A stretch of 6,406 bases of DNA from CAYTES01 sp964436935 (GCA_964436935.1 CAYTES010000073.1:1-6406); one strand, 5' to 3'; counted from the first letter of the stretch, positions 1 to 5,900 are shown. Program-made: numbers and translations. The notes: generated by a model from the sequence alone, not told the origin.

Positions 1-69
1 CTTTATTTCCACTTCCAAAATCCCTACTGGTGCTTTTGAGGGCTGAATGCAGGTTTTAAAGTAGAATTT

Positions 70-98
70 ATTTTAACACTAATTTTTAATATTGTCAA
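70..98 (-). promoter_or_regulatory. Near-consensus leftward sigma-70-type promoter
   Basis: On the minus strand a perfect -35 hexamer TTGACA (98 to 93) is followed after exactly 17 bp by TAAAAT (75 to 70, five of six matches to TATAAT), preceded by TGT, which makes an extended -10. Transcription would begin near position 63 and run off the left edge. The minus frame beginning TTTAAAACCTGC at position 60 stays open to position 1 but has no ATG, so the gene it serves probably starts outside the window. The match to consensus is direct observation; activity is inferred. Confidence 0.65.
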
Positions 99-153
99 TA
101 GTTAGGATTTGATCTGATGAGGAGGGGCTTTTTACGGGAGACACGTTGAACCG

Positions 154-182
154 TTGGACTTTTTCCTGTTCCGCTTTAAAAT
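154..182 (+). promoter_or_regulatory. Candidate promoter of the Wzz-like/glycosyltransferase operon
   Basis: TTGGAC (154-159) and TAAAAT (177-182) are separated by 17 bp, giving a predicted start near 189 and a leader of about 33 nt before the ATG at 222. The -10 matches five of six consensus bases, but the -35 matches only its first three. The -35 lies in the second unit of an 8-bp tandem repeat (144-159). No Shine-Dalgarno sequence follows in the pyrimidine-rich leader just before the ATG. Confidence 0.42.
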
Positions 183-221
183 ACCCGTTGTTCGGTTTAA
201 TTTTTTCTTCTTACATTTATT

Positions 222-1160
222 ATGGACCCTCGCGATATTTTTGCTTTAATCCGTCGGCATGCTCTTTTTATTGCTTTTTCAGGTTTAATTTTTATGGCCG
301 CGGCCGTCGGAACCACCGCCTATACGGATCATAGCGAACGGGGTTCGACCATCTTTTTAACGATTGGAATGCAAGTTCAGGAAATTGGACGCGCCGACAT
401 TTACCCCACGAATCAAACCTATAACCTGGTCGATGAATTCACGGAAACCATTCAGGGATGGTTGCTGAATCCCGCATTTACTTCGAGGGTGGATCAAATG
501 GTCGGGGCAGATGTGAGCTTCTCTTTCCGTAAGCAAGAACGCCAAAATATTGTGGTGACATTACAAATGGGGGAGGAAGTGGATGTTGTCCGAGCCTCCA
601 ACGCTTTTATTGCCGCACTGGGACAAGAAATTCAGACCTACAACAACTCCACCAATACGCCTTTTGTCTTGGCCTTAAGCTCATTCACCCCGTATGAAAC
701 CCAACCTCAATTCAAATTGAATGCATTGGTCGGATTATTTTTGGGATTGTTCTTGTCTCTATTTGGTGTTTTGAGCTTCGAATATCTGCGTCGGCGTTTG
801 AGTTTTGCCTTCCAGGCGGAATCTTTGTGGGGGAGTACAGCCTTTCTCCGATTGCCCCATTCTTTTAATTCGAACGACTTGAAATCAAAGCTCCTAAGTC
901 GGCTTCCCTGGGGGAATGAAGCCTCCATCTTATTTTTAGAAATGGGCAAAACAGGTTTGTTCGCATTTAAAGAGTCGCTTGAATCGGAAAATTCAGTTAC
1001 GGTGCGTTCCTATCCGGAAACGCTTTCTGAAATTACATTGCTGGATTTCTCTTCAATATTTCTTTTTGTTCGTTTGGGAGAGACTCCAGAGGAAGACCTT
1101 CGCCAATTTCGGGTAATGTATGGCGATCACCCCTCGGTCTATCTTGTTTTAATTGCATAG
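222..1160 (+). CDS. Wzz-like chain-length determinant / polysaccharide co-polymerase-type membrane protein
   Basis: This 312-residue protein has the layout of Wzz/PCP proteins, which control polymer length or export in surface polysaccharide assembly. A short cytoplasmic N-terminus (MDPRDIFALIRRH) leads into a first membrane helix at about 13-34. An extracytoplasmic domain (about 35-163) includes the segment DEFTETIQGWLLNP, which resembles the conserved block after TM1 in candidate-phyla members. A second helix at about 166-188 is followed by Arg-rich residues (EYLRRR) and a cytoplasmic tail of about 120 residues. The tail has no Walker A motif and no tyrosine cluster, so it is not an active BY-kinase, although its end (residues 276-312, FLFVRLGETPEEDL...) resembles the last strands of such ATPases. 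The ATG at 222 is the first start after the in-frame stop at 198-200. The gene stops with TAG 3 bp before the glycosyltransferase, implying one operon. The family call is from topology and recalled motifs; the polymer is unknown. Confidence 0.7.
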   Translation: MDPRDIFALIRRHALFIAFSGLIFMAAAVGTTAYTDHSERGSTIFLTIGMQVQEIGRADIYPTNQTYNLVDEFTETIQGWLLNPAFTSRVDQMVGADVSFSFRKQERQNIVVTLQMGEEVDVVRASNAFIAALGQEIQTYNNSTNTPFVLALSSFTPYETQPQFKLNALVGLFLGLFLSLFGVLSFEYLRRRLSFAFQAESLWGSTAFLRLPHSFNSNDLKSKLLSRLPWGNEASILFLEMGKTGLFAFKESLESENSVTVRSYPETLSEITLLDFSSIFLFVRLGETPEEDLRQFRVMYGDHPSVYLVLIA

Positions 1161-1163
1161 TTT

Positions 1164-2312
1164 ATGATCATTGGAATTGATATGCGTGCATTGATGCATG
1201 GTCGGGTGAGCGGGGTTGAAAATTACATTCGATCCCTGCTGGACGCGTTATTTGAGATGGATAAAGAGAATCAGTACATTCTTTTTTACAATTCACGCAA
1301 AAAACTAAAACCATTTTTACCGAATTTTGATGCTCGTCGAATTAAAGTCGTTCACACCCGATATCCCAACAAGCTGCTTCACTTACTCTGGCGATTTTTT
1401 AAGTGGCCCAAAATAGACCGCTTAATTGAAAAAAAATCAGGGAAACGAATTGATGTGCTGTTTGTACCCGACCCACGTCCTTCGCCGGTATCTGCGAGCG
1501 TCAAAAAAGTAACGACTTTTCATGATTTATCTTTCGAACGTTATCCTCAGCATTTCTCATGGAAAAGCCAACTATGGTTTAAGGTACTCTATCCGCAGCA
1601 AGAGATAAAAACAAGCACCGCACTGATTGCAGTTTCTGAATTCACCAAGCGTGAGTTAGTCGATTTTTATAAAGTAAACGAAGAAAAAGTGACGGTGATT
1701 CATGAAGCGGTTCCGGGACAATTGAAGTCCACCCAAGATGCCATGTTGCTCGGAACGGCTCGCGAAAAATACAACCTGCCCGATCGTTTTTTTCTAACGT
1801 TCTCTACGTTAGAACCACGAAAGAATCTTGAAAATGTAATAAAAGCGTTTGCAATTTTTCAAAAAAAACACCCGCTGGAAACCTACCGGTTGGTTTTAGC
1901 CGGACGTCGAGATCCGCACATGTTTGGAAAAGTATTCATTGAAGACCACCCCGATATTTTATTGCCAGGATTTATCGACGAAGAAGACAAAACAGCGGTC
2001 TACTCTTTGGCCAGGGGAATGATTTTCGTGTCCAAATATGAAGGATTTGGACTTCCCTTACTCGAAGCCATGGCGTGTGGGACTCCCGTGATTTGTTCCA
2101 ATTCCACTTCCATGCCGGAGGTGGTGGGAGAAGCCGCCATTCAAGTTGATCCTTATGATATTGAACAAATTGCGGAGGGCATGGAAAAACTCACACGTGA
2201 AGAAACCTTTGAAAACTATCGCGAAAAAGGATTGGCACGCGTGAAAGAATTCAGCTGGAAAAAAGCGGCCCGTCAAACCCTCAAGTTGCTTGAAAAAAAT
2301 ACCTCCAAATAA
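1164..2312 (+). CDS. GT4-family (GT-B fold) glycosyltransferase
   Basis: The 382-residue product is a retaining-type glycosyltransferase of family GT4, expected to move a sugar from a nucleotide donor to a lipid-linked or growing polysaccharide acceptor at the inner face of the membrane. The N-terminal acceptor-side Rossmann domain starts with IGIDMRAL and SGVENYIRSLL (about 16-26), and HDLSFERYP lies at 120-128. The donor-side domain begins near residue 205. It holds the EPRKN motif (217-221), VLAGRRD (244-250), the GF(I)DEED segment (269-274), and the E-x7-E motif EGFGLPLLE (E293, E301) followed by AMACGTPVICSNSTSMPEVVG. Length is normal for the family. There is no signal peptide or membrane segment. 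It starts 3 bp after the Wzz-like gene without a Shine-Dalgarno sequence, so translation is probably coupled. The specific sugar and linkage cannot be read from the sequence. Confidence 0.9.
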   Translation: MIIGIDMRALMHGRVSGVENYIRSLLDALFEMDKENQYILFYNSRKKLKPFLPNFDARRIKVVHTRYPNKLLHLLWRFFKWPKIDRLIEKKSGKRIDVLFVPDPRPSPVSASVKKVTTFHDLSFERYPQHFSWKSQLWFKVLYPQQEIKTSTALIAVSEFTKRELVDFYKVNEEKVTVIHEAVPGQLKSTQDAMLLGTAREKYNLPDRFFLTFSTLEPRKNLENVIKAFAIFQKKHPLETYRLVLAGRRDPHMFGKVFIEDHPDILLPGFIDEEDKTAVYSLARGMIFVSKYEGFGLPLLEAMACGTPVICSNSTSMPEVVGEAAIQVDPYDIEQIAEGMEKLTREETFENYREKGLARVKEFSWKKAARQTLKLLEKNTSK

Positions 2313-2314
2313 AA

Positions 2315-2333
2315 CAGGTCATCCACTCACCTG
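2315..2333 (-). terminator. Weak candidate terminator for the leftward pilin transcript
   Basis: Five-base arms CAGGT (2315-2319) and ACCTG (2329-2333) enclose a 9-nt loop. Read on the minus strand, the hairpin is followed immediately by TTTTATTT, as in an intrinsic terminator. It overlaps the TGA of the pilin-like gene and lies in the 6-bp gap between convergent genes. The short stem keeps confidence low. Confidence 0.33.
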
Positions 2334-2765
2334 AACCTGAATCACATTCACCAGAATCCACGCCAGCAAGGTTATACCAAGACCCACCAAAGCCCATTTG
2401 ATGGTGTTTTTTCCTTTTTCTTTATCATCGACAATTCCACCCGTGATGTACCAAAATCCGCCCAGCATCACGAAAAGCACACTGATGGTTCCGGCAATGC
2501 CTATAAAAAAATCAATGAAGTAAGTAATGAAAAAGGGAAGCATCCACAGCCTTAACTTACCCGTTTGAATCGCGCAACCCAAGTAAATATCGCGCAAAAA
2601 AGGATTTTTAACCCCCTCCATGATGGAGGAAGGGTTTTGCGACATGATATTGTCACAATCTTCTTCAGCCGCACCTTCTGGAAGGAGCGTGGATTGAGCA
2701 AAAGCGGCTTGTAGGGGGGAAAGCAGGGTGAATAGAATCAAGAGGCCGCTAAAGAGTCGTTTCAT
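2319..2765 (-). CDS. T4SS-pilin-like small exported membrane protein (VirB2/TrbC-like)
   Basis: Starting at the ATG at 2765, this is a 148-residue protein. It begins with a clear signal peptide: MKR, a hydrophobic core, then a likely cleavage after A23 (LQAAFA|QST). A polar extracytoplasmic segment of about 50 residues contains two cysteines (C37, C64). Two membrane helices follow at about 76-108 and 122-144, joined by a charged loop (VDDKEKGKN). GGFWYITGG ends the first helix and WALVGLGITLLAWILVNVI forms the second. This matches the two-helix pilin-like proteins annotated as putative type IV secretion pilins in candidate phyla. The reading frame extends upstream to 2882, but that start overlaps yggS by 59 bp and hides the signal peptide 40 residues inside, so 2765 is preferred. 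An extended -10 lies about 30 bp upstream. No other secretion gene is present. Role is inferred from topology; a generic two-helix membrane protein is the alternative. Confidence 0.7.
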   Translation of the reverse strand: MKRLFSGLLILFTLLSPLQAAFAQSTLLPEGAAEEDCDNIMSQNPSSIMEGVKNPFLRDIYLGCAIQTGKLRLWMLPFFITYFIDFFIGIAGTISVLFVMLGGFWYITGGIVDDKEKGKNTIKWALVGLGITLLAWILVNVIQVQVSG

Positions 2766-2795
2766 TGAGAGGAGGATTAAAGTGGAATATCCAAA

Positions 2796-2804
2796 AGTAT
2801 AACA
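2796..2804 (-). promoter_or_regulatory. Extended -10 promoter element of the pilin-like gene
   Basis: The minus strand reads TGTTATACT from 2804 to 2796: an extended TGn motif plus TATACT (five of six matches). There is no good -35 at 16-18 bp, which extended -10 promoters tolerate. Transcription would start near 2789, giving a leader of about 23 nt to the ATG at 2765. This supports the downstream start and independent expression from yggS, whose stop codon lies just upstream. Confidence 0.45.
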
Positions 2805-2823
2805 TGCTTCGGCCAAGTTAAAA

Positions 2824-3483
2824 TCAATCTTCAAATAACACCGTCCCAAGTCGTACAATAGTGGCTCCTTCTTGAACCGCAACGCGGTAATCGTGACTCA
2901 TCCCCATCGAAAGTTCTTGCAACTCAACACCGGGAATGAGCTGAGCTTTTAGCCCCTCAAAAATGACCTTCAACGCACTAAAGTAGGCACGGGTGTCTTC
3001 GAGATTTTCTTTAAAAGGCACAATCGTCATCAATCCCTTCACCCGAATTCCTTTTTCCTTCCCAAGCTGAGACAAAACCTCAAAGAGATTTTCCTTTCCA
3101 AACCCATGTTTGTTGGGGTCTTTGCCGATATTAACCTCGATCAAAACAGGCATTACTTTATTTATCCTTTGCGCTTCCGCACTAAGTTTAAGTGCGATTT
3201 CAAGTCGGTCGACCGAATGAATCTCATCAAAAAGCGCAACCGCTTTTTTAACCTTATTGCTTTGCAAGGGACCAATCAGAATTTTTTTAAACGTCCACCC
3301 CTCCTTCTCCAGGAATAAAAACTTTTTTTCAGCCTCTTGAACACGATTCTCTCCAAGATAACTCACGCCGGCTTTTAAACAAGATTTGATCTCATCAAGC
3401 GTACGATTTTTGGTGACCGCCATTAATTGTACCGTTGAGGGAAGTTCCTTTTGAATTTTTGCAATGTTGGCAGGGATCGACAT
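2824..3483 (-). CDS. yggS: YggS/PROSC-family pyridoxal phosphate homeostasis protein
   Basis: This 219-residue protein is a full-length single-domain TIM-barrel member of the YggS/PLPBP family. The family binds pyridoxal 5'-phosphate without known catalysis and buffers the cofactor pool in the cytoplasm. The cofactor lysine is K25 in LMAVTKNRT. Further family blocks follow in order: GENRVQE (44-50), IGPLQSNK (70-77), HSVDR (89-93), VNIGKDPNKHGF (117-128), GLMTI (150-154), LSMGMSHDY (191-199) and the phosphate-binding end VRLGT (210-214). The block usually reading IGHLQ.NK has proline in place of histidine. The N-terminus is slightly short for the family but complete through the first barrel strand. 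The ATG at 3483 has no Shine-Dalgarno sequence. The gene diverges from der across 65 bp and is followed by the pilin-like gene after 58 bp. Stop is TGA. Confidence 0.93.
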   Translation of the reverse strand: MSIPANIAKIQKELPSTVQLMAVTKNRTLDEIKSCLKAGVSYLGENRVQEAEKKFLFLEKEGWTFKKILIGPLQSNKVKKAVALFDEIHSVDRLEIALKLSAEAQRINKVMPVLIEVNIGKDPNKHGFGKENLFEVLSQLGKEKGIRVKGLMTIVPFKENLEDTRAYFSALKVIFEGLKAQLIPGVELQELSMGMSHDYRVAVQEGATIVRLGTVLFED

Positions 3484-3516
3484 CTTTGCTAGGATGAGGG
3501 TATGGAGTTTCAGGAT

Positions 3517-3546
3517 TAGAATAGGTTTTAACTTTTATTTATACAA
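3517..3546. promoter_or_regulatory. Divergent yggS/der promoter region with overlapping -10 elements
   Basis: The 65 bp between the two divergent starts must hold both promoters unless they are transcribed from afar. Rightward, TAGAAT (3517-3522, five of six matches) would start transcription near 3529, 20 nt before the der ATG. Leftward, TTGTAT (3546 to 3541), a 17-bp spacer and TATTCT (3523 to 3518) would start near 3511, 28 nt before the yggS ATG. The two -10 boxes lie on the same seven base pairs. The -35 boxes are poor, so this is tentative. Confidence 0.33.
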
Positions 3547-3548
3547 GT

Positions 3549-4946
3549 ATGTTGCCGGTTGTTGCGATTGTGGGACGTCCGAATGTCGGAAAATCATCCC
3601 TTTTTAACCGTCTATTGGGCAAACGTTTGGCCATTGAATCACCCGTTTCAGGGACGACAAGAGATCAAATTTCTCAACGCATGGAGCTGGCCAACCAAGA
3701 TATTCTGCTTATCGATACGGGCGGCTTGAGTGTGGGAGTGAACGAGGACATTGAATCGGATGTTCAAACTCAAGCCAATACGGCCATTCACGGGGCGGAT
3801 TTGATTTTATTTGTTTTGGATGCCAAAAATGACCCCACTGTAGATGATTTTCATGCCGCAGAATTACTACGGAAATCGGGAAAGCCCTGTCTGATGATTG
3901 CCAATAAATGTGATGACCTCTCACGACTGGAACAAGGAGCCTTTAATTTTTACGAATTGGGCTTTGGAGAACCCATAGCGGTATCGGCCATCCATGGAAC
4001 TGGCATCGATCACCTGGAATCCGAAATGGATTCGAATTTAACCCATCTGGGTTTTAAACGGCAAGAAGAAGAGGATCGACCGCAGGGAGCACTGCGCATC
4101 ACCTTTATTGGACGCCCGAATGTCGGAAAATCGTCATTAATCAATTCGCTATTTGGAAAAAAGAAAGTGATCGTTTCCGATATCCCCGGAACCACCCGCG
4201 ATTCGATCGAAGTACCGTTTTCGTATGAAGAAAAATCGTTTGTTTTGGTGGATACCGCCGGAGTCCGCCGTCGCGGCAAGGTGGAACAGGGGATTGAAAA
4301 ATATAGCGTGATGCGAAGTTTCCAGGCGATTGAGGATTCCGATATTGTGATTTTAGTGTTAGACGGATCGGATGGGGTGCGAGCCCAAGATCTTCACGTG
4401 TGTGAGTTTGTGCTTCAACAACATAAAGGAATGATCATTGCGGTGAATAAAATTGATTTATTTGATGAATTTGAAGCGGAACGTCGTCAATTTGAGAATA
4501 TTTTGCGGCATCGAATGGCGTTTACTCCCTGGGCTTCTGTGGTTTTCGTATCGGCCTTGGAACGACGCAATTTATTCAAGCTGTTGGACTTGTCCCTGGA
4601 GATTGGTGCAGAAAGAAGACGCATGGTGGATGAAAAGGAACTTCAATTTTGGCTGAAAGATACCGTTTTAAAACATATTCCAGCAGGATCGAGAGGCTTA
4701 AGACAGGCGGAAGTGGTTTCCGTATTTCAAAAACCCGGTAATTTCCCTTGTTTTATTTTCAAAGTCCATCACCCTCAATTCCTCCATTTTTCCTATAAAC
4801 GGTATTTGGAAAACCAACTGCGAGAAAAATTTGGATTTTCAGGCACGAGCGTGAAAATGATTTTCGATAATGTATCGACCCGAGGCCCACGAGGACCAAA
4901 AGCAAAACGAGGCCATACGGCAAAAAAAGCCCCTCGATCACAATAA
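3549..4946 (+). CDS. der: Ribosome-assembly GTPase Der (EngA)
   Basis: Der is an essential bacterial GTPase with two tandem G domains that acts in maturation of the 50S ribosomal subunit. In this 465-residue protein the first domain shows GRPNVGKSS (9-17), SGTTRD (34-39), DTGG (56-59), NKCD (119-122) and SAIHGTG (146-152). An acidic linker (about 171-178) leads to the second domain, with GRPNVGKSS (188-196), PGTTRD (213-218), DTAG plus the basic VRRRGK (235-244), NKID (300-303) and SAL (335-337). A KH-like domain occupies about 365-440, and the end is a short basic tail (RGPRGPKAKRGHTAKK). All nucleotide-binding motifs are intact and the length is typical. The ATG at 3549 places G1 eight residues in, as usual. 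No Shine-Dalgarno sequence is visible. Its last 9 bp overlap the 3' end of the convergent nucleotidyltransferase-like gene. Confidence 0.97.
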   Translation: MLPVVAIVGRPNVGKSSLFNRLLGKRLAIESPVSGTTRDQISQRMELANQDILLIDTGGLSVGVNEDIESDVQTQANTAIHGADLILFVLDAKNDPTVDDFHAAELLRKSGKPCLMIANKCDDLSRLEQGAFNFYELGFGEPIAVSAIHGTGIDHLESEMDSNLTHLGFKRQEEEDRPQGALRITFIGRPNVGKSSLINSLFGKKKVIVSDIPGTTRDSIEVPFSYEEKSFVLVDTAGVRRRGKVEQGIEKYSVMRSFQAIEDSDIVILVLDGSDGVRAQDLHVCEFVLQQHKGMIIAVNKIDLFDEFEAERRQFENILRHRMAFTPWASVVFVSALERRNLFKLLDLSLEIGAERRRMVDEKELQFWLKDTVLKHIPAGSRGLRQAEVVSVFQKPGNFPCFIFKVHHPQFLHFSYKRYLENQLREKFGFSGTSVKMIFDNVSTRGPRGPKAKRGHTAKKAPRSQ

Positions 4947-5900
4947 ATCTTTATCGGCCCCCTGATTAATTTGTCGAAGCACTTTTTGCCATGTCTCATA
5001 AAATTCTTTTCGTCGATCGACGTTATGGAATTTAAGCATATCTTTTTTAATCATGATGCTTGATCGAGAGGAGAGCGTTTTTTGTTTTGATTGCGCTCGG
5101 TGCGTTTGCCAGTGTTCCAGGTAGGTTTCGAGTCGGTCGCCCCACCGCGTATTCAGTATTTTTTCTTGGATTTTCTTCGGAATTTCGAGTGTTTTCGATG
5201 AAGGTTTAAAGTGATGGAGTTGAGGTTCGAGTGGGGTTTTGAAAAAAAAGCTCAGCCAAGAAGCGTTTTGATCGAGTAATTGATCATATATTTCTTTTTT
5301 CCCCATGACGGGTTGAAGTGTTTTGAGCCAATAGGCCAGATAGATGTCTTGATCGTGGATTTTGATGGTTTCCAAATTGAGGTGGTGGGAGGTGATGAAA
5401 AAACTCAAACAAAAACGACCCGCAATTTTGTTGCCGTGCCGGCGAATCCCCAAAATTTGCAGCCAAAAGGTGAGGAGTAGACGGCCGATGAAGAGTCGAT
5501 TGGGTTTTGTTACCACGAGGAGATCGATGTCGCTGGATTGCGTGACATGATTGAAGCTTAAATTGTTGCACACCGCGACCAATTCAAGATAAGGAACCAG
5601 CGTAAAAACCCATTGAAACCGTTTTACTTTTTTCCAGTGTTTGGCGACTATTTCTTGTTCGATTTCGGATGGAAGGGTGTCGGAATTTTTTAGGGATGGC
5701 ATAATTTTTTTGAGTTGATAACGGTTGTTTATTTTTTCTATTTTATCGCAGTTTTCCAATGCTTTTTTCAATTCATTGAGTGAGGGGTGGGTGATTTTAG
5801 CGTTTAAAAGATGTTTTGAAGCCTCCTCCAACGTTAGGGGGAATCCGAATACGCCGTCAAAATAGGATAACGTTGCCAGTATCGCTTGCGTGAGAGGCAT
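4938..5900 (-). CDS. Nucleotidyltransferase-fold (pol beta superfamily) protein with N-terminal winged-helix-like region
   Basis: The 320-residue protein belongs to a group of predicted nucleotidyltransferases that I recognise from candidate-phyla genomes; the substrate is unknown. Residues 1-65 (AILATLSYFDGVFGFPLTLEEASKHL ... INNRYQLK) look like a small winged-helix DNA- or RNA-binding or regulatory segment. The nucleotidyltransferase core follows. SSDIDLLVVTKPNR (122-135) carries the metal-binding Asp pair D124 and D126, and a third acid may be D183 or D185 in IKIHDQDIYLAYW. FCLSFFITSHHLNLE (163-177), NASWL (212-216) and the C-terminal MLKFHNVDRRKEF (288-300) match blocks I associate with this group. 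The Gly-Ser normally seen before the Asp pair is replaced by CNN (111-113). A hydrophobic stretch at 139-152 is probably a buried helix. The ATG at 5900 lacks a Shine-Dalgarno sequence. The gene ends in TGA inside the der 3' end. Confidence 0.75.
   Translation of the reverse strand: MPLTQAILATLSYFDGVFGFPLTLEEASKHLLNAKITHPSLNELKKALENCDKIEKINNRYQLKKIMPSLKNSDTLPSEIEQEIVAKHWKKVKRFQWVFTLVPYLELVAVCNNLSFNHVTQSSDIDLLVVTKPNRLFIGRLLLTFWLQILGIRRHGNKIAGRFCLSFFITSHHLNLETIKIHDQDIYLAYWLKTLQPVMGKKEIYDQLLDQNASWLSFFFKTPLEPQLHHFKPSSKTLEIPKKIQEKILNTRWGDRLETYLEHWQTHRAQSKQKTLSSRSSIMIKKDMLKFHNVDRRKEFYETWQKVLRQINQGADKDLL

Noticed and set aside
1..59. Short open tails on the plus strand ending at about 39, 46 and 59
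   Set aside because: Any could be the end of an upstream rightward gene, but 12-18 codons without motifs do not allow a choice, and the leftward promoter suggests a leftward gene instead.
117..149. Ten-codon leader ORF (MRRGFLRETR) upstream of the Wzz-like gene
   Set aside because: Too short, with no ribosome binding site, and it lies upstream of the predicted transcription start near 189.
119..334. G-rich GAGGAGGGG (119-127) as a Shine-Dalgarno site for a TTG-start ORF at 146-334
   Set aside because: The spacing is about 18 nt, too far. The product has no recognisable features, and most of the frame overlaps the better-supported Wzz-like gene.
2766..2882. Upstream start at 2882 for the pilin-like gene (187 residues)
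   Set aside because: It would overlap yggS by 59 bp and place a textbook signal peptide 40 residues into the protein. The extended -10 at 2796-2804 also points to the start at 2765.
3106..3318. Open frame antisense to yggS
   Set aside because: It is fully explained as a shadow of the conserved yggS frame; the protein has no motif and no start signal.
4934..4965. Possible bidirectional terminator at the der/nucleotidyltransferase junction
   Set aside because: The GC-rich blocks on the two sides are both C-rich on the same strand and do not pair; the only inner stem (ATAAA/TTTAT) would have a 2-nt loop.
4793..5571. Several short open frames opposite or beside the der and nucleotidyltransferase-like ends
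   Set aside because: They overlap strongly supported genes in other frames and show no domains or initiation signals.
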